Positions 49,847 through 59,474 of a stretch of DNA of 64,000 bases are shown here, piece by piece. The stretch lies in the NCBI RefSeq assembly GCF_900142445.1, contig NZ_FRAV01000016.1, positions 1 through 64,000 of the forward strand. The letters run 5' to 3'. This DNA comes from Chryseobacterium polytrichastri. GTDB taxonomy: Bacteria > Bacteroidota > Bacteroidia > Flavobacteriales > Weeksellaceae. The translations under genes and the position numbers were made by a program. Below the pieces are notes generated by a model that was not told where the DNA came from, did no database searches, and was given only the letters and a program-made list of their open reading frames with translations. How positions within the stretch are numbered: position 1 is the stretch's first letter; each line of letters opens with the position of its first letter.

Positions 49847-52249
49847 TTAAGATCTTAATTCTGCAGCAAATTCCTTTTGGAAAGATTTGATTAGAGAATC
49901 CATAACCTGAGAAATTTCTTTTTCTTCCAACGTTTTTTCTTCATTCAACAACTCGAAACTCATTGCATAAGATTTCTTTCCTTCCGGAAGGTTTTTCCCT
50001 TCATATACATCAAATAAATTGATGTTTTTGATGAATGGAGATTTATTCTTCTTAGCCGTTTCATACAATTCCTGATACGTAATATTCTTATCAATCAATA
50101 AAGCTAAATCTCTTCTGATTTTGTTGAATTTTGGAATATCATTAAACTTCAATACATTTTTAGAACGTAATTCCTGAGCAAACTCTAATTCAATTTCAGC
50201 ATAGAAACAATCTTGATCAATATCAAAATCTTTCAACATCTGAGGAGCTACTTTTCCTATTCTTACGAGAGCTTTTCCTTCCACCTCATATGCTAAAGCA
50301 TCAGAGAATCTTGCATCAGATAAAGCAACTTCTTTATAATCAACAGCCAATCTTTCTAATAAAACTTTCACATACGCTTTCAAGTTATAGAAATCTGTTG
50401 CAGATTTTGGCTGCAACCAGTTTTCAGCAACATTTCTTCCAGAAATCAAAATTGCCATTTGTTTTCTTTCTTCGTATTGTGCTCTTTTGTGATAGATCTT
50501 ACCGAATTCGAAGAACTTAATATCTTGATTCTTTCTGTTGATATTGTAAATAGCATTTTCTAGAAGTCCTTCTAATAAAGACTTTCTCATGAATGCTAAA
50601 TCATTACTTAGCGGATTCAACAATCTTACGGCATCCGTTTCATCTTTTACAGAAGTTAATGAATTGTTCATCACTTCATTGAAACCAAGGCTCTGTAAAC
50701 TTCTTGCCCAATTGTTTTCCAATTCATCCTGATCTTTCGCACTTAGCTTTACAGGAGTGAAAGAAATCTTTTGTGGAGCATCTATTTTGTTATATCCGTA
50801 GATTCTTAAGATCTCTTCAATAACGTCGATTTCTCTTGTAACGTCTGCTCTGTAAGCAGGAACGGAGATTTCAAAACCATTTTGAATTTCATTTAAAACT
50901 TGAATTTCAAGGGCTTTTAAAATTTCCTTTACTTTTTCTCTGTGAATTTTAGTTCCTAAAATCTGTTCGATTTTAGAGAATCTGATGATCACATAATTAT
51001 CTTCAATTTTCTTTGGATACTCTTCCAACAAATCTCCGGTCAACTTTCCACCTGCAATCTCCTGAATCATTTTGATAGCATGCGTAATCGCAGTTCTTGT
51101 GATGTTTGGATCTACACCTCTTTCAAATCTAAAAGATGCATCTGTATTTAAACCGTGGAATTTGGCTCCTTTTCTTACCGCTACCGGATTGAAATAAGCA
51201 CTTTCCAAGAAAATAGTTTTCGTTTCATTAGAAACTCCGGAATGAGCACCACCGAAAACTCCGGCAATACACATTGGGTTATCACTTCCGTCTTTGATGA
51301 TAATCTCAGAACCGTTTAAAGTTCTTTCAACACCGTCTAACGTTGTAAATTTAGTTCCTTCTTTTACGGTTCCAACTTTCACTTTTTTGTCAGCAATTTT
51401 ATCTGCATCAAAAGCGTGAAGAGGTTGTCCTAAACCGTGAAGAACATAGTTTGTAATATCTACAATATTATTAATCGGGCTTAATCCGATTGCTTTTAAT
51501 CTGCTTTTCAACCAAGCCGGAGATTCTGCAACTTTTACATCTTCAATGACAGCTCCGATATATCTCGGACATAATTCTGCATCTTCAACTTCTAAACTAA
51601 AACTGTGAGCACCTTCACTATTTAACGTTTCAGAACTTACTTTTTCAAATTCAGATTTTTGCTTATTTGTAGAAAGGAAAGCAAATAGATCTCTAGCAAC
51701 CCCATAGTGAGACATTGCATCGGTTCTGTTTGGTGTTAATCCGATCTCAAAAACTTCGTCTGTTGTCAATTCAAAATAATCAGCAAAATTCTTTCCAACT
51801 TCATATTTTTCTTCATCCAGTACCATGATTCCTCCGTGATCATTGCTAAGACCTAGTTCGTCCTCTGCGCAAATCATTCCCTGAGAAACCTCTCCTCTGA
51901 TTTTGGCTTCTTTAATTTCAAAAAAACCACCTTCTTTATCATAAATTTTTGTTCCAACAACCGCAACAGGCACAGTTTGCCCAGCTTCTACATTCGGAGC
52001 TCCGCAAACGATGTTTAACACCTTTCCGTTTCCTATTTCTACTGTTGTTTTATTCAGTTTGTCTGCATTAGGGTGTTTTTCGCAAGTTAAAACTTTACCT
52101 ACGATAATACCTTCCAGACTTCCTTTGATACTTTCAAATTTATCTATCCCTTCAACCTCAAGACCAATATCCGTCAGGAATTCACCAATTCTTTCAGGTT
52201 TCAATTCCGTTTTAACATAATCCTTCAGCCAGTTGTTTGATATTTTCAT
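49847..52249 (-). CDS. pheT: Phenylalanyl-tRNA synthetase beta subunit
   Basis: An 800-residue protein of the usual length. N-terminal MKISNNWLKDYVKTEL is followed by a tRNA-binding (EMAP-like) domain with GKVLTCEKHPNADKLN and VCGAPNVEAGQ, then the B3/B4 editing domain (SRLKAIGLSPINNIVDITNYV, GLGQPLHAFDADKI), the B5 core and the ferredoxin-like anticodon-binding C-terminus (RDLALLIDKNITYQELYE). Together with PheS it charges tRNA-Phe. PheS is not in the window. Confidence 0.96.
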   Translation of the reverse strand: MKISNNWLKDYVKTELKPERIGEFLTDIGLEVEGIDKFESIKGSLEGIIVGKVLTCEKHPNADKLNKTTVEIGNGKVLNIVCGAPNVEAGQTVPVAVVGTKIYDKEGGFFEIKEAKIRGEVSQGMICAEDELGLSNDHGGIMVLDEEKYEVGKNFADYFELTTDEVFEIGLTPNRTDAMSHYGVARDLFAFLSTNKQKSEFEKVSSETLNSEGAHSFSLEVEDAELCPRYIGAVIEDVKVAESPAWLKSRLKAIGLSPINNIVDITNYVLHGLGQPLHAFDADKIADKKVKVGTVKEGTKFTTLDGVERTLNGSEIIIKDGSDNPMCIAGVFGGAHSGVSNETKTIFLESAYFNPVAVRKGAKFHGLNTDASFRFERGVDPNITRTAITHAIKMIQEIAGGKLTGDLLEEYPKKIEDNYVIIRFSKIEQILGTKIHREKVKEILKALEIQVLNEIQNGFEISVPAYRADVTREIDVIEEILRIYGYNKIDAPQKISFTPVKLSAKDQDELENNWARSLQSLGFNEVMNNSLTSVKDETDAVRLLNPLSNDLAFMRKSLLEGLLENAIYNINRKNQDIKFFEFGKIYHKRAQYEERKQMAILISGRNVAENWLQPKSATDFYNLKAYVKVLLERLAVDYKEVALSDARFSDALAYEVEGKALVRIGKVAPQMLKDFDIDQDCFYAEIELEFAQELRSKNVLKFNDIPKFNKIRRDLALLIDKNITYQELYETAKKNKSPFIKNINLFDVYEGKNLPEGKKSYAMSFELLNEEKTLEEKEISQVMDSLIKSFQKEFAAELRS

Positions 52250-52470
52250 TTACTAAATCTATTTTTTAATTGGTCAAATGGAACTTCACAGTTTCATCTG
52301 ATAATTTCTATTTATTAGGACAGATGGAACCTTTGGATTTCATCTATTAAATTTTGAAAATTTTATTTGAATTTTTCGAGTTACAAATGTCGTGTTTTTT
52401 TGAGAAATATCGAAATTTAGAACTAACTTAAAACAAATAGTTTTGTTAATTTTTACTTATTAGAAACAAG

Positions 52471-52498
52471 AAGAGATCCTGAAAATTCAGAACCTCTT
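52471..52498 (-). terminator. Weak hairpin after dnaN
   Basis: AAGAGATCCTGA and TCAGAACCTCTT pair with two mismatches just past the dnaN stop codon, read on the minus strand. No T-tract of good length follows. Confidence 0.45.
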
Positions 52499-52519
52499 AT
52501 ATTTTTATCTAATCAAATA

Positions 52520-53650
52520 TTACAATCCAATGACTGGCATTGATAACATTAAGATATTTTCATTTTCTTCAAGACCATCCAACGGTTCAATAATTCCTGG
52601 TCTGTTCGGTTGAGACATCTTCATTGTAATATCGTCTGAACTTAAAATCGTTAACATTTCAGTTAAGAATTTAGAGCTAAAGCCAATGTTGATATCTTCA
52701 CCATTATAATCGCAAGGAATCTGCATGTCTGCTTTGTTTGCATATTCTGTATCTTCTGCATGAAGGTGAAGAATGTTTGCCGACAATTTAAATCTAACCT
52801 GATTCGTAGATTTATTAGACATAATAGATGCTCTCTTAATTGCTCCCAACAAAAGATTTCTGTTGATTGTTAATACATTCGGGTTTTCTTTAGGAATTAC
52901 CGCTGTATAGTTAGGATATTTCCCATCAATCAATCTACAAATCCAGATATGCTTACCAAAAGTAAACTTAGCCATGTTCTCATTGAAATCGATGGTTACA
53001 TCTTCATTAGAGCTTGCTAAGATATTTTTGAAAATATTTAAAGGTTTTTTAGGCATGATGAATTCCATTGGCTCAGGATTCATCAAATCCATTCTTTTGT
53101 ACACCACCAATCTGTGAGAATCTGTAGAAACAAAGTTTGTTTCATTTTCTCCAAACTGGAAAAGAACTCCCGTCATTACAGGACGAAGAGAGTCATTACT
53201 TGTTGCGAAAAGAGTGTTCGTAAGAGCTTCAGACAAAACTCCCGCAGACATTGTAACGCTTTGAGCAGCATCAAATTCCGGCAATTCCGGATAATCATCA
53301 GCATTATCTAAAGCTACTGCGAAATTATCTTTTTCATCTAAAATCTCAAGCTGACTTCCCGTTCCCTCATCATTATCTTTTACAGACAACGTCAAAGGCT
53401 GTTCGCCGTATGTCTTGATAAAATCTTGAAAAATTTTAGCAGGAACAGCAAATTTACCCGAATCATCAGACTTAACATCCAAAGAAGTAACAAGAGTAGT
53501 TTCCCCATCAGATGCAGTGATAGTAACATTATTCCCGTTTAATTCAAAAAGATAATTTTCTAAAATAGGTCTCGATTGAGAGCTTGATATTACGCCACTT
53601 ACAGTTTGCAAAGCTTTCTGCAGTTCTCCACTTGAAATAATAAATTTCAT
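52520..53650 (-). CDS. dnaN: DNA polymerase III beta sliding clamp
   Basis: A 376-residue clamp with three repeated domains. Typical parts are KFIISSGELQKALQTVSGVISS, VTITASDGETTLVTSLDV, PAKIFQDFIKTY, FVSTDSHRLVVYKRM and the C-terminal NENILMLSMPV. It encircles DNA and gives processivity to DNA polymerase III. It is not beside dnaA here. TATATTTG on the minus strand (53672-53679) is a likely promoter element. Confidence 0.96.
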   Translation of the reverse strand: MKFIISSGELQKALQTVSGVISSSQSRPILENYLFELNGNNVTITASDGETTLVTSLDVKSDDSGKFAVPAKIFQDFIKTYGEQPLTLSVKDNDEGTGSQLEILDEKDNFAVALDNADDYPELPEFDAAQSVTMSAGVLSEALTNTLFATSNDSLRPVMTGVLFQFGENETNFVSTDSHRLVVYKRMDLMNPEPMEFIMPKKPLNIFKNILASSNEDVTIDFNENMAKFTFGKHIWICRLIDGKYPNYTAVIPKENPNVLTINRNLLLGAIKRASIMSNKSTNQVRFKLSANILHLHAEDTEYANKADMQIPCDYNGEDINIGFSSKFLTEMLTILSSDDITMKMSQPNRPGIIEPLDGLEENENILMLSMPVIGL

Positions 53651-53821
53651 AGATTTAAAAATAAATTTTTACAAATATAATAAATACAAAATAGATTAAA
53701 AAATATAATCCTGAGAGTTATTAACAACCATCAAAAGATTATCCACATCACCTCTACTTTGGTTTTTTATGATAAAACATCATAAAGGAATAAAGATAAG
53801 GATTTTCTTCAAGCAATTAAT

Positions 53822-53829
53822 TATATTTG
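53822..53829 (+). promoter_or_regulatory. TAnnTTTG element of dgkA
   Basis: TATATTTG is an exact match to the -7 consensus, 19 bp upstream of the start codon. Confidence 0.45.
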
Positions 53830-53847
53830 TAAATAAACTTTTCATTT

Positions 53848-54201
53848 ATGCGAAAACCACCGATTCATAAAAGTTTTCTGAATGCTTTTCGAGGTGTTTT
53901 TTTAATGATAAAATCTGAAAGAAATTTTCAATTAGAACTTCTGGCGTTCATTGTTAATCTTATATTAATTTTTTATTTACAACTTTCCACACTTGATACT
54001 GCTTTAATTTTGATCGTATCTTTTGGTGTTTTATCAGCCGAAATTTTCAATACTGCCATTGAAAAAATATGTGATTTTATTCAACCGGATTTTGATAAAA
54101 GAATAGGCTTTATTAAAGATATCTCTGCGGGAGCGGTTATTTTGATGGCGGCTTTATCTGTTATTGTTGGAATTTTGGTGTATTGGAAATATATCTTTTG
54201 A
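53848..54201 (+). CDS. dgkA: Diacylglycerol kinase (prokaryotic DgkA type)
   Basis: A 117-residue membrane enzyme with three hydrophobic segments (about residues 31-48, 50-70 and 93-113). It shows IKSERNFQLELLAFIVNLIL, ILIVSFGVLSAEIFNTAIEKICDFI (the NTAIE motif) and IGFIKDISAGAVILMAALSV. It phosphorylates diacylglycerol or undecaprenol in the inner membrane. Confidence 0.93.
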   Translation: MRKPPIHKSFLNAFRGVFLMIKSERNFQLELLAFIVNLILIFYLQLSTLDTALILIVSFGVLSAEIFNTAIEKICDFIQPDFDKRIGFIKDISAGAVILMAALSVIVGILVYWKYIF

Positions 54202-54303
54202 TTGATTTTGTCATCCCGAGAAAACAAACTAGCCTATATTGAGGATACAAAGTTCTGGCTAAAGCTTTTTTCTTCCACAGATTTCACGGATTTACGCAGA
54301 TGA

Positions 54304-54346
54304 TTGTGTTATTTGTGAAAAAATTAATGATTATTTGTGTTTAAAA
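54304..54346 (+). repeat. Repeat family R3, copy 3
   Basis: TTGTGTTATTTGTGAA with ending ATTTGTGTTTAAAA, 43 nt as in copy 1. It follows a longer tract CCACAGATTTCACGG (54278-54292) that belongs to the same type of intergenic sequence. Its right end provides the final Phe-Lys-His-Lys-stop of the SGNH hydrolase. Confidence 0.6.
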
Positions 54347-54975
54347 TCTAAATATTTTTCAATGATTGGCAGGGCAATTTCAGCCATCATTCCATAGCCT
54401 TTTTCGTTAGGATGAACTCCATCTTTTGATAGCAAAAATTCTTTATCTTCTAAAAACGCAGAATAAAAATCAATATAAATTGATCCATCTTCAATCGAGA
54501 TATCTTTAAGAATCTTATTATACATCACAACTTCTTCATTGGTTCTCAATTTTCCTGAAGTTGCCACCAGCCCATCAACAGTTTTAGAAAACGGTAAAAT
54601 ACTTATCAAATAAATATCGTTGGAATATTGTTTCGCATGTTGAATTGCAGTTTGAATGTTATTTCTAAATTGCTCAGGACTTACCATTTGACTCCCTTCT
54701 TTTATCGCTAAGTCATTTGCTCCATAACCGATAAAAACAATATTTCCATCAGCAGAATTTCTTGCCCTTAATTCATGCGGAATCCTTTTTATCAAACCCT
54801 CAGTTGTTTCTCCTCCAATTCCAAGATTAAAAAGTATCAATTCGTCTTTTGCACCTTCGTTATATTTCTGCAATGCATACCTCTTCAGAATATCAACCCA
54901 ACCTCCAAAAACACCGTCATATTCTCCGTAGGTGATGCTGTCACCAAAGAATAAACCATATATTATTTTCTTCAT
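54331..54975 (-). CDS. SGNH/GDSL-type hydrolase
   Basis: A 214-residue single-domain hydrolase. Block I is GLFFGDSITYGE with the nucleophile Ser, block III GYGANDLA, and block V SKDGVHPNEKGYGMM with the Asp-His pair. It is cytoplasmic (no signal peptide) and probably an esterase or thioesterase with unknown substrate. The last residues (Asp-Phe-Lys-His-Lys) are encoded by repeat R3, so the natural C-terminus may have been altered. Confidence 0.9.
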   Translation of the reverse strand: MKKIIYGLFFGDSITYGEYDGVFGGWVDILKRYALQKYNEGAKDELILFNLGIGGETTEGLIKRIPHELRARNSADGNIVFIGYGANDLAIKEGSQMVSPEQFRNNIQTAIQHAKQYSNDIYLISILPFSKTVDGLVATSGKLRTNEEVVMYNKILKDISIEDGSIYIDFYSAFLEDKEFLLSKDGVHPNEKGYGMMAEIALPIIEKYLDFKHK

Positions 54976-55003
54976 TTATTTTACTATTAAAGATTTTGAT
55001 TTT

Positions 55004-55161
55004 AAACCATTAAGATTTTAGTTAAGAATTATTAAGATCCTTCGTGAACTACGTTCGTAAACCTTCAATTTATGCTCAGGATGACATCGCCTATACTAGC
55101 TTTGTTAGTTTTCGTAATTTAAGCTTAACTAAACTTAAAAACTTAATTCTCCTTAATGGTT
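55004..55161. repeat. Repeat family R2, copy 3
   Basis: Bounded by AAACCATTAAG and CTTAATGGTT. It contains TTAGTTAAG and CTTAACTAAACTTAAAA near its ends. An internal insert (CTTCGTGAACTACG, then CTCAGGATGACATCG) belongs to a separate dispersed motif. It lies between the SGNH and barstar-like genes. Confidence 0.6.
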
Positions 55162-55165
55162 CAAC

Positions 55166-55582
55166 TTAATTCAAAATTAGTACAATATTTTTGTGTTCTT
55201 CTATAATCTCAAGCAAAACATCAAATAACGTTTGTCCTTTTCCCTCAATCAATTTATTCAATTTTTCCTGAATCAATTCAACATTAAAAGGTTTTCCTTG
55301 TTTGATTTTATTTTCGTAAAATTCTTTTGTTGCTTCGAATCCCAGATCCTTTCTGGACTTTTCAGACTCTTCCCAAAGGATTTCTACCTCATCATCATTT
55401 TCAAAAATTCCAAAACCGCCGTATAAGATATCATTGAAGCCGTCTAATGTTCCGACTTTCCAGTTAATATCCTTCGTCAAGACCTTGGAAACTTCTTCGT
55501 AGAAACCTGCCAGATTTGAAAAATGACTGCCATTAATGACAGTCCTTTTCCGTTTATTGTTATTTGAAGTACTCAACTCCAT
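55166..55582 (-). CDS. Barstar-like RNase inhibitor family protein
   Basis: A 138-residue protein. Residues 13-50 (RTVINGSHFSNLAGFYEEVS and GTLDGFNDIL) match the barstar fold. Asp47 and Asp51 correspond to the barnase-binding Asp35 and Asp39. The C-terminal part is longer (45-50 residues more than barstar), with ITLIL-like NIVLILN at the end. The start ATG overlaps the purL 3' end by 23 bp, so both are translated from one message. No barnase-type toxin is present beside it, so its partner is unknown or elsewhere. Confidence 0.75.
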   Translation of the reverse strand: MELSTSNNNKRKRTVINGSHFSNLAGFYEEVSKVLTKDINWKVGTLDGFNDILYGGFGIFENDDEVEILWEESEKSRKDLGFEATKEFYENKIKQGKPFNVELIQEKLNKLIEGKGQTLFDVLLEIIEEHKNIVLILN

Positions 55583-58500
55583 TTTTAAATATATTGTGAT
55601 AATTCGCAGTAGGAATGTTTTTCATCAACCCTTCTGCAAAACGTTCAGGATGTCCCATTCTACCATAAATCTTACCGCATGGACTCGTAATTCCTTCAAT
55701 TCCGAATAATGAGTTATTTGGATTAAACGGCATTCCGTGTGCAATATTTCCATCAAAATCAATGTATTGAGTGGCAACTTGTCCGTTTTTGTATAGCTTT
55801 TCAAGTTCTTCTTGTGAAGCCATGAAACGACCTTCCCCATGAGAAATTGGAATGGTAAACACTTGGTCTTTCATCCCTTTCAACCACGGACTTTCATCGT
55901 TCACCACTTTTACATTCACCATCTGAGAAATATGTCTTCTGATGGCATTATGAGCCAAGGTTGGAGAATTCTCATCAAGATCTTTGATTTGTCCGTAAGG
56001 CAACAATCCAGATTTAACTAAAGCTTGGAAACCATTACAGATACCAATGATCATTCCGTCTCTTTCTAATAATTCATGAACGGCATTTTTCATCTTTTCG
56101 TTCTTCAAAACATTTACGATGAATTTCGCAGAACCATCCGGCTCGTCACCCGCAGAGAAACCTCCTGAGAATGCTAAGATCTGAGAAGTTCTGATTTCTT
56201 CCACCCAAGCATCAATACTTTCTTCAAGCAATTGGTGACTTATATTTTTCAGTGGTAAGCTGCTAACAATAGCTCCTTCTTTCTGGAATGCATTTAGCGT
56301 TTCATACTCGCAATTTGTTCCCGGGAAAACCGGAGCGAATACTTTTGGCTGAGCAATTCCATGTTTTTTAATAATGATATTTCTCGGATTGATTGAATTC
56401 AGTTTTGAATCCAATTCAACCGTCAGTTTTTCTTTTTCAATCGTTGGGAAAAGATTTTCAAATGTGTTTGTATTTGCAGCTAAAAGTTTTTCAATTGCAA
56501 ATTCAGCATTATTAATTGTAATAACTTTCGAATCTTTAACCTCACCAATTAATTGTAATGCTGCAAAACTTAGTTCTTCTTTAGATTCAATAATTAAGCT
56601 ACCGATATTTTTAGCTAATAAAACGCTATCATCAATCGTAATCTCAGCTCCTAATCTGTTACCGAAACTCATTTTTGCAAGAGAAACCGCAACTCCGCCT
56701 TCCTTCACTGTTTTCACAGAAACAATTTTTCCGGCTTTGATATTTTCAAAAATAAATTCAAAAACAGCTTTTAAGCTTTCGTAATTTGGAAGTCCGTTTT
56801 CCTGAGCAATATGATTGAAGAAATACAATTTATTTCCTTCATTCTTAAATTCAGGAGAGATAATATTTTTCTTTTCTCCATTAGCACAAGCAAAAGAAAT
56901 CAACGTTGGCGGAACATTCAGATCCTGATACGTTCCACTCATTGAATCTTTACCTCCGATAGCAGCTAATCCAAGATTGATCTGCGCATCATAAGCTCCC
57001 AATAATGAAGCTAAAGGTTTCCCCCATTTCTCAGGATTCTGACCTAATTTTTCAAAATATTCCTGGAAACTTAATCTGATATTTTTATAATCGCCACCCA
57101 TCGCAACGATCTTAGCCACACTTTCTACCACCGCATAAGAAGATCCTAACAGTGAATTCTGCTTAGAAATCCCTGCATCAAATCCCCAACTTGCTAAAGA
57201 AACTGTTTCAATATCTTTTGCGCCAAGGATGGGTAACGTCTGAACGCTTCCTTCCATCAACGTTTGCTGATATTTCCCTCCTAAAGGCATCGCAACCGTA
57301 GTTCCTCCCACAGATCCGTCGAACATTTCCAACAATCCTTTTTGAGAAGCTACATTTTTGTCTGCTAAAATCTTTAAGAAATTCTCTTCGTTGAATGATT
57401 GAGTTTCTTCATTTACTTCTTCAAGATGTGTAATTTTCACTTCCTGACTTTTAGCACATCCGTTGGTATCCAAAAACGCTCTTGAAAGATCAACAATTTT
57501 ATCGCCTTTCCAGAACATCTGCATTCTTCCTGAATCTGTCACTTTTGCCACTTCAACAGCTACAATGTTTTCATCTTCACAGAATTTGATAAACTGTTCT
57601 TTATCTTTTGGATCAACAACAACTGCTACTCTTTCCTGAGATTCAGAAATAGCAAGCTCAGTTCCGTTTAATCCTTCATATTTTAAAGGTAAAACATCTA
57701 AATTAATATCCAGAGAATCTGCAATTTCACCAATGGCTACAGAAACACCTCCGGCTCCGAAGTCATTTGATTTTTTAATCAATCTCGTTACTTCTGGATT
57801 TCTGAATAATCTCTGAATTTTACGTTCTTCAACAGCATTTCCTTTCTGAACTTCTGAACTCATGGTGTGGATAGAAGTTTCATCTTGTTCTTTCGAACTT
57901 CCACTTGCTCCACCAACACCATCACGACCTGTTGCACCACCAAAAATGATAATAGAATCACCAACCTCAGGTTTCTCACGTCTTACCCAGTCTACAGGAA
58001 CGGCTCCGGTAACAAAACCAACTTCCATTCTTTTTGCTTTGTAGCCCTCGTCATAGATTTCAGAAACCATTGTAGTCGCCAAACCGATTTGGTTACCATA
58101 AGAAGAATATCCGTTCGCCGCCTGTTTTGTGATTGTTTTTTGAGGTAACTTTCCTGGCAATGTTTGGCCAACTGCTTCTAAAACATCAGCAGCACCCGTT
58201 AATCTCATCGCTTGGAATACAAAAGATCTTCCAGACAATGGATCTCTGATTGCGCCTCCTAAACATGTTGAAGCTCCTCCAAAAGGTTCAATTTCTGTTG
58301 GGTGATTGTGTGTTTCGTTTTTGAATAATAAATACCAAGGTTCTTTTTTACCGTCGTATTCCGCCTCAATTTGTATTGTACAAGCGTTGATCTCGTCAGA
58401 AACAACAAGGTTTTCTAAGTTTCCTGTTTTATGGAAATACCTTCCGCAAACTGTTGCCAAATCCATCAAAGAAATAGGCTTCAATTCTCTTCCTAGGAAT

Positions 58501-59255
58501 TTTCTTTTTTCAATATAATCATTGAAAATAGTTTCCAATGTATGTTTAAATTGTCCTTCAAATTCAATATTTGACAATTCTGTTTCAAAAGTCGTGTGAC
58601 GACAGTGGTCACTCCAATACGTATCTAAAACTTTCAGTTCAGTTTCCGTAGGATTTCTCTCTTCAGTTTTAAAATACTCCTGAATGAATTTTAAATCATC
58701 TAAGCCTAATGCAAAACCATGATTATTGTAAAAATCTTCTAATTGAGCATCATCAAAATTGATGAAACCTTCGTGAATTAAAACCTTTGATGGAATTTCA
58801 TCTGCAGGAATATTTAATACTGCTAAATCTTTTTCCTGAGATTCTACTTTATTAATTAAAAGGTCTTTTATCTTTACTATGTCAGCATCAGAAACCCCTT
58901 CAAATTCAATTAGCTTTCCGCTTCTTACTTTAGATTTTTCATTTTCTGTTAGTAAAGCGATACACTGCTGAGCAGAATCTGCACGCTGATCATATTGACC
59001 AGGCAAAAATTCCATTGCAAAATAGATTCCCTTCGCAGGGTTTTCTTCATGCAAAATATCCGTAACAGGATCTACGAAAGTGCTGTTAACAACCTTTTCG
59101 AATTCACCGTCATTCAAATTAAAGATATCGTACACATTGTACACTTTTACATTTTTGATTGACGGAACAACCGCTTTTACTTCATCAAAGTTTTTCGGAC
59201 TTTCCACATCGAAAACTCCTTTTTTTTCTACGAAAATTCTTTTGTTATTAGACAT
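55560..59255 (-). CDS. purL: Phosphoribosylformylglycinamidine synthase
   Basis: A 1231-residue large-type PurL with the full FGAM synthase and glutamine amidotransferase parts. Seen are FKNETHNHPTEIEPFGGASTCLGG, GGGATGRDGVGG-like GGATGRDGVGGASGS, GKDSMSGTY and the glutaminase Cys in MIIGICNGFQAL with closing RMGHPER. It converts FGAR, glutamine and ATP to FGAM in de novo purine synthesis. Large single-chain PurL is usual in Bacteroidota. purB follows 219 bp away on the same strand. Confidence 0.96.
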   Translation of the reverse strand: MSNNKRIFVEKKGVFDVESPKNFDEVKAVVPSIKNVKVYNVYDIFNLNDGEFEKVVNSTFVDPVTDILHEENPAKGIYFAMEFLPGQYDQRADSAQQCIALLTENEKSKVRSGKLIEFEGVSDADIVKIKDLLINKVESQEKDLAVLNIPADEIPSKVLIHEGFINFDDAQLEDFYNNHGFALGLDDLKFIQEYFKTEERNPTETELKVLDTYWSDHCRHTTFETELSNIEFEGQFKHTLETIFNDYIEKRKFLGRELKPISLMDLATVCGRYFHKTGNLENLVVSDEINACTIQIEAEYDGKKEPWYLLFKNETHNHPTEIEPFGGASTCLGGAIRDPLSGRSFVFQAMRLTGAADVLEAVGQTLPGKLPQKTITKQAANGYSSYGNQIGLATTMVSEIYDEGYKAKRMEVGFVTGAVPVDWVRREKPEVGDSIIIFGGATGRDGVGGASGSSKEQDETSIHTMSSEVQKGNAVEERKIQRLFRNPEVTRLIKKSNDFGAGGVSVAIGEIADSLDINLDVLPLKYEGLNGTELAISESQERVAVVVDPKDKEQFIKFCEDENIVAVEVAKVTDSGRMQMFWKGDKIVDLSRAFLDTNGCAKSQEVKITHLEEVNEETQSFNEENFLKILADKNVASQKGLLEMFDGSVGGTTVAMPLGGKYQQTLMEGSVQTLPILGAKDIETVSLASWGFDAGISKQNSLLGSSYAVVESVAKIVAMGGDYKNIRLSFQEYFEKLGQNPEKWGKPLASLLGAYDAQINLGLAAIGGKDSMSGTYQDLNVPPTLISFACANGEKKNIISPEFKNEGNKLYFFNHIAQENGLPNYESLKAVFEFIFENIKAGKIVSVKTVKEGGVAVSLAKMSFGNRLGAEITIDDSVLLAKNIGSLIIESKEELSFAALQLIGEVKDSKVITINNAEFAIEKLLAANTNTFENLFPTIEKEKLTVELDSKLNSINPRNIIIKKHGIAQPKVFAPVFPGTNCEYETLNAFQKEGAIVSSLPLKNISHQLLEESIDAWVEEIRTSQILAFSGGFSAGDEPDGSAKFIVNVLKNEKMKNAVHELLERDGMIIGICNGFQALVKSGLLPYGQIKDLDENSPTLAHNAIRRHISQMVNVKVVNDESPWLKGMKDQVFTIPISHGEGRFMASQEELEKLYKNGQVATQYIDFDGNIAHGMPFNPNNSLFGIEGITSPCGKIYGRMGHPERFAEGLMKNIPTANYHNIFKNGVEYFK

Positions 59256-59442
59256 TAGATGCCAGATATTTATTAGATTTATTTTTAACTTTTAATTAAA
59301 TTTATTTTATTGACAAATCTTTGCAGTTCGACTTAAACAAGAATCCTTCAACAAGCTCAGGATAAACTACAGATAGATAAAAATGTCATAAAAAATTCAA
59401 TTTCCACAAAACTTTGACAAAAATTTTAAACTTTGACAAAGT

Positions 59443-59468
59443 AAAAAATGCAGCCAAAAAGACTGCAT
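59443..59468 (-). terminator. Terminator of purB
   Basis: On the minus strand ATGCAG and CTGCAT pair around a short T-rich loop and are followed by TTTTTTAC. It lies just past the purB stop codon. Confidence 0.65.
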
Positions 59469-59474
59469 ATTGAT

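Noticed and set aside
56374..56784. 136-codon frame on the plus strand
   Set aside because: It is antisense to purL, whose frame is clearly coding. Long antisense frames are common opposite AT-rich coding sequence.
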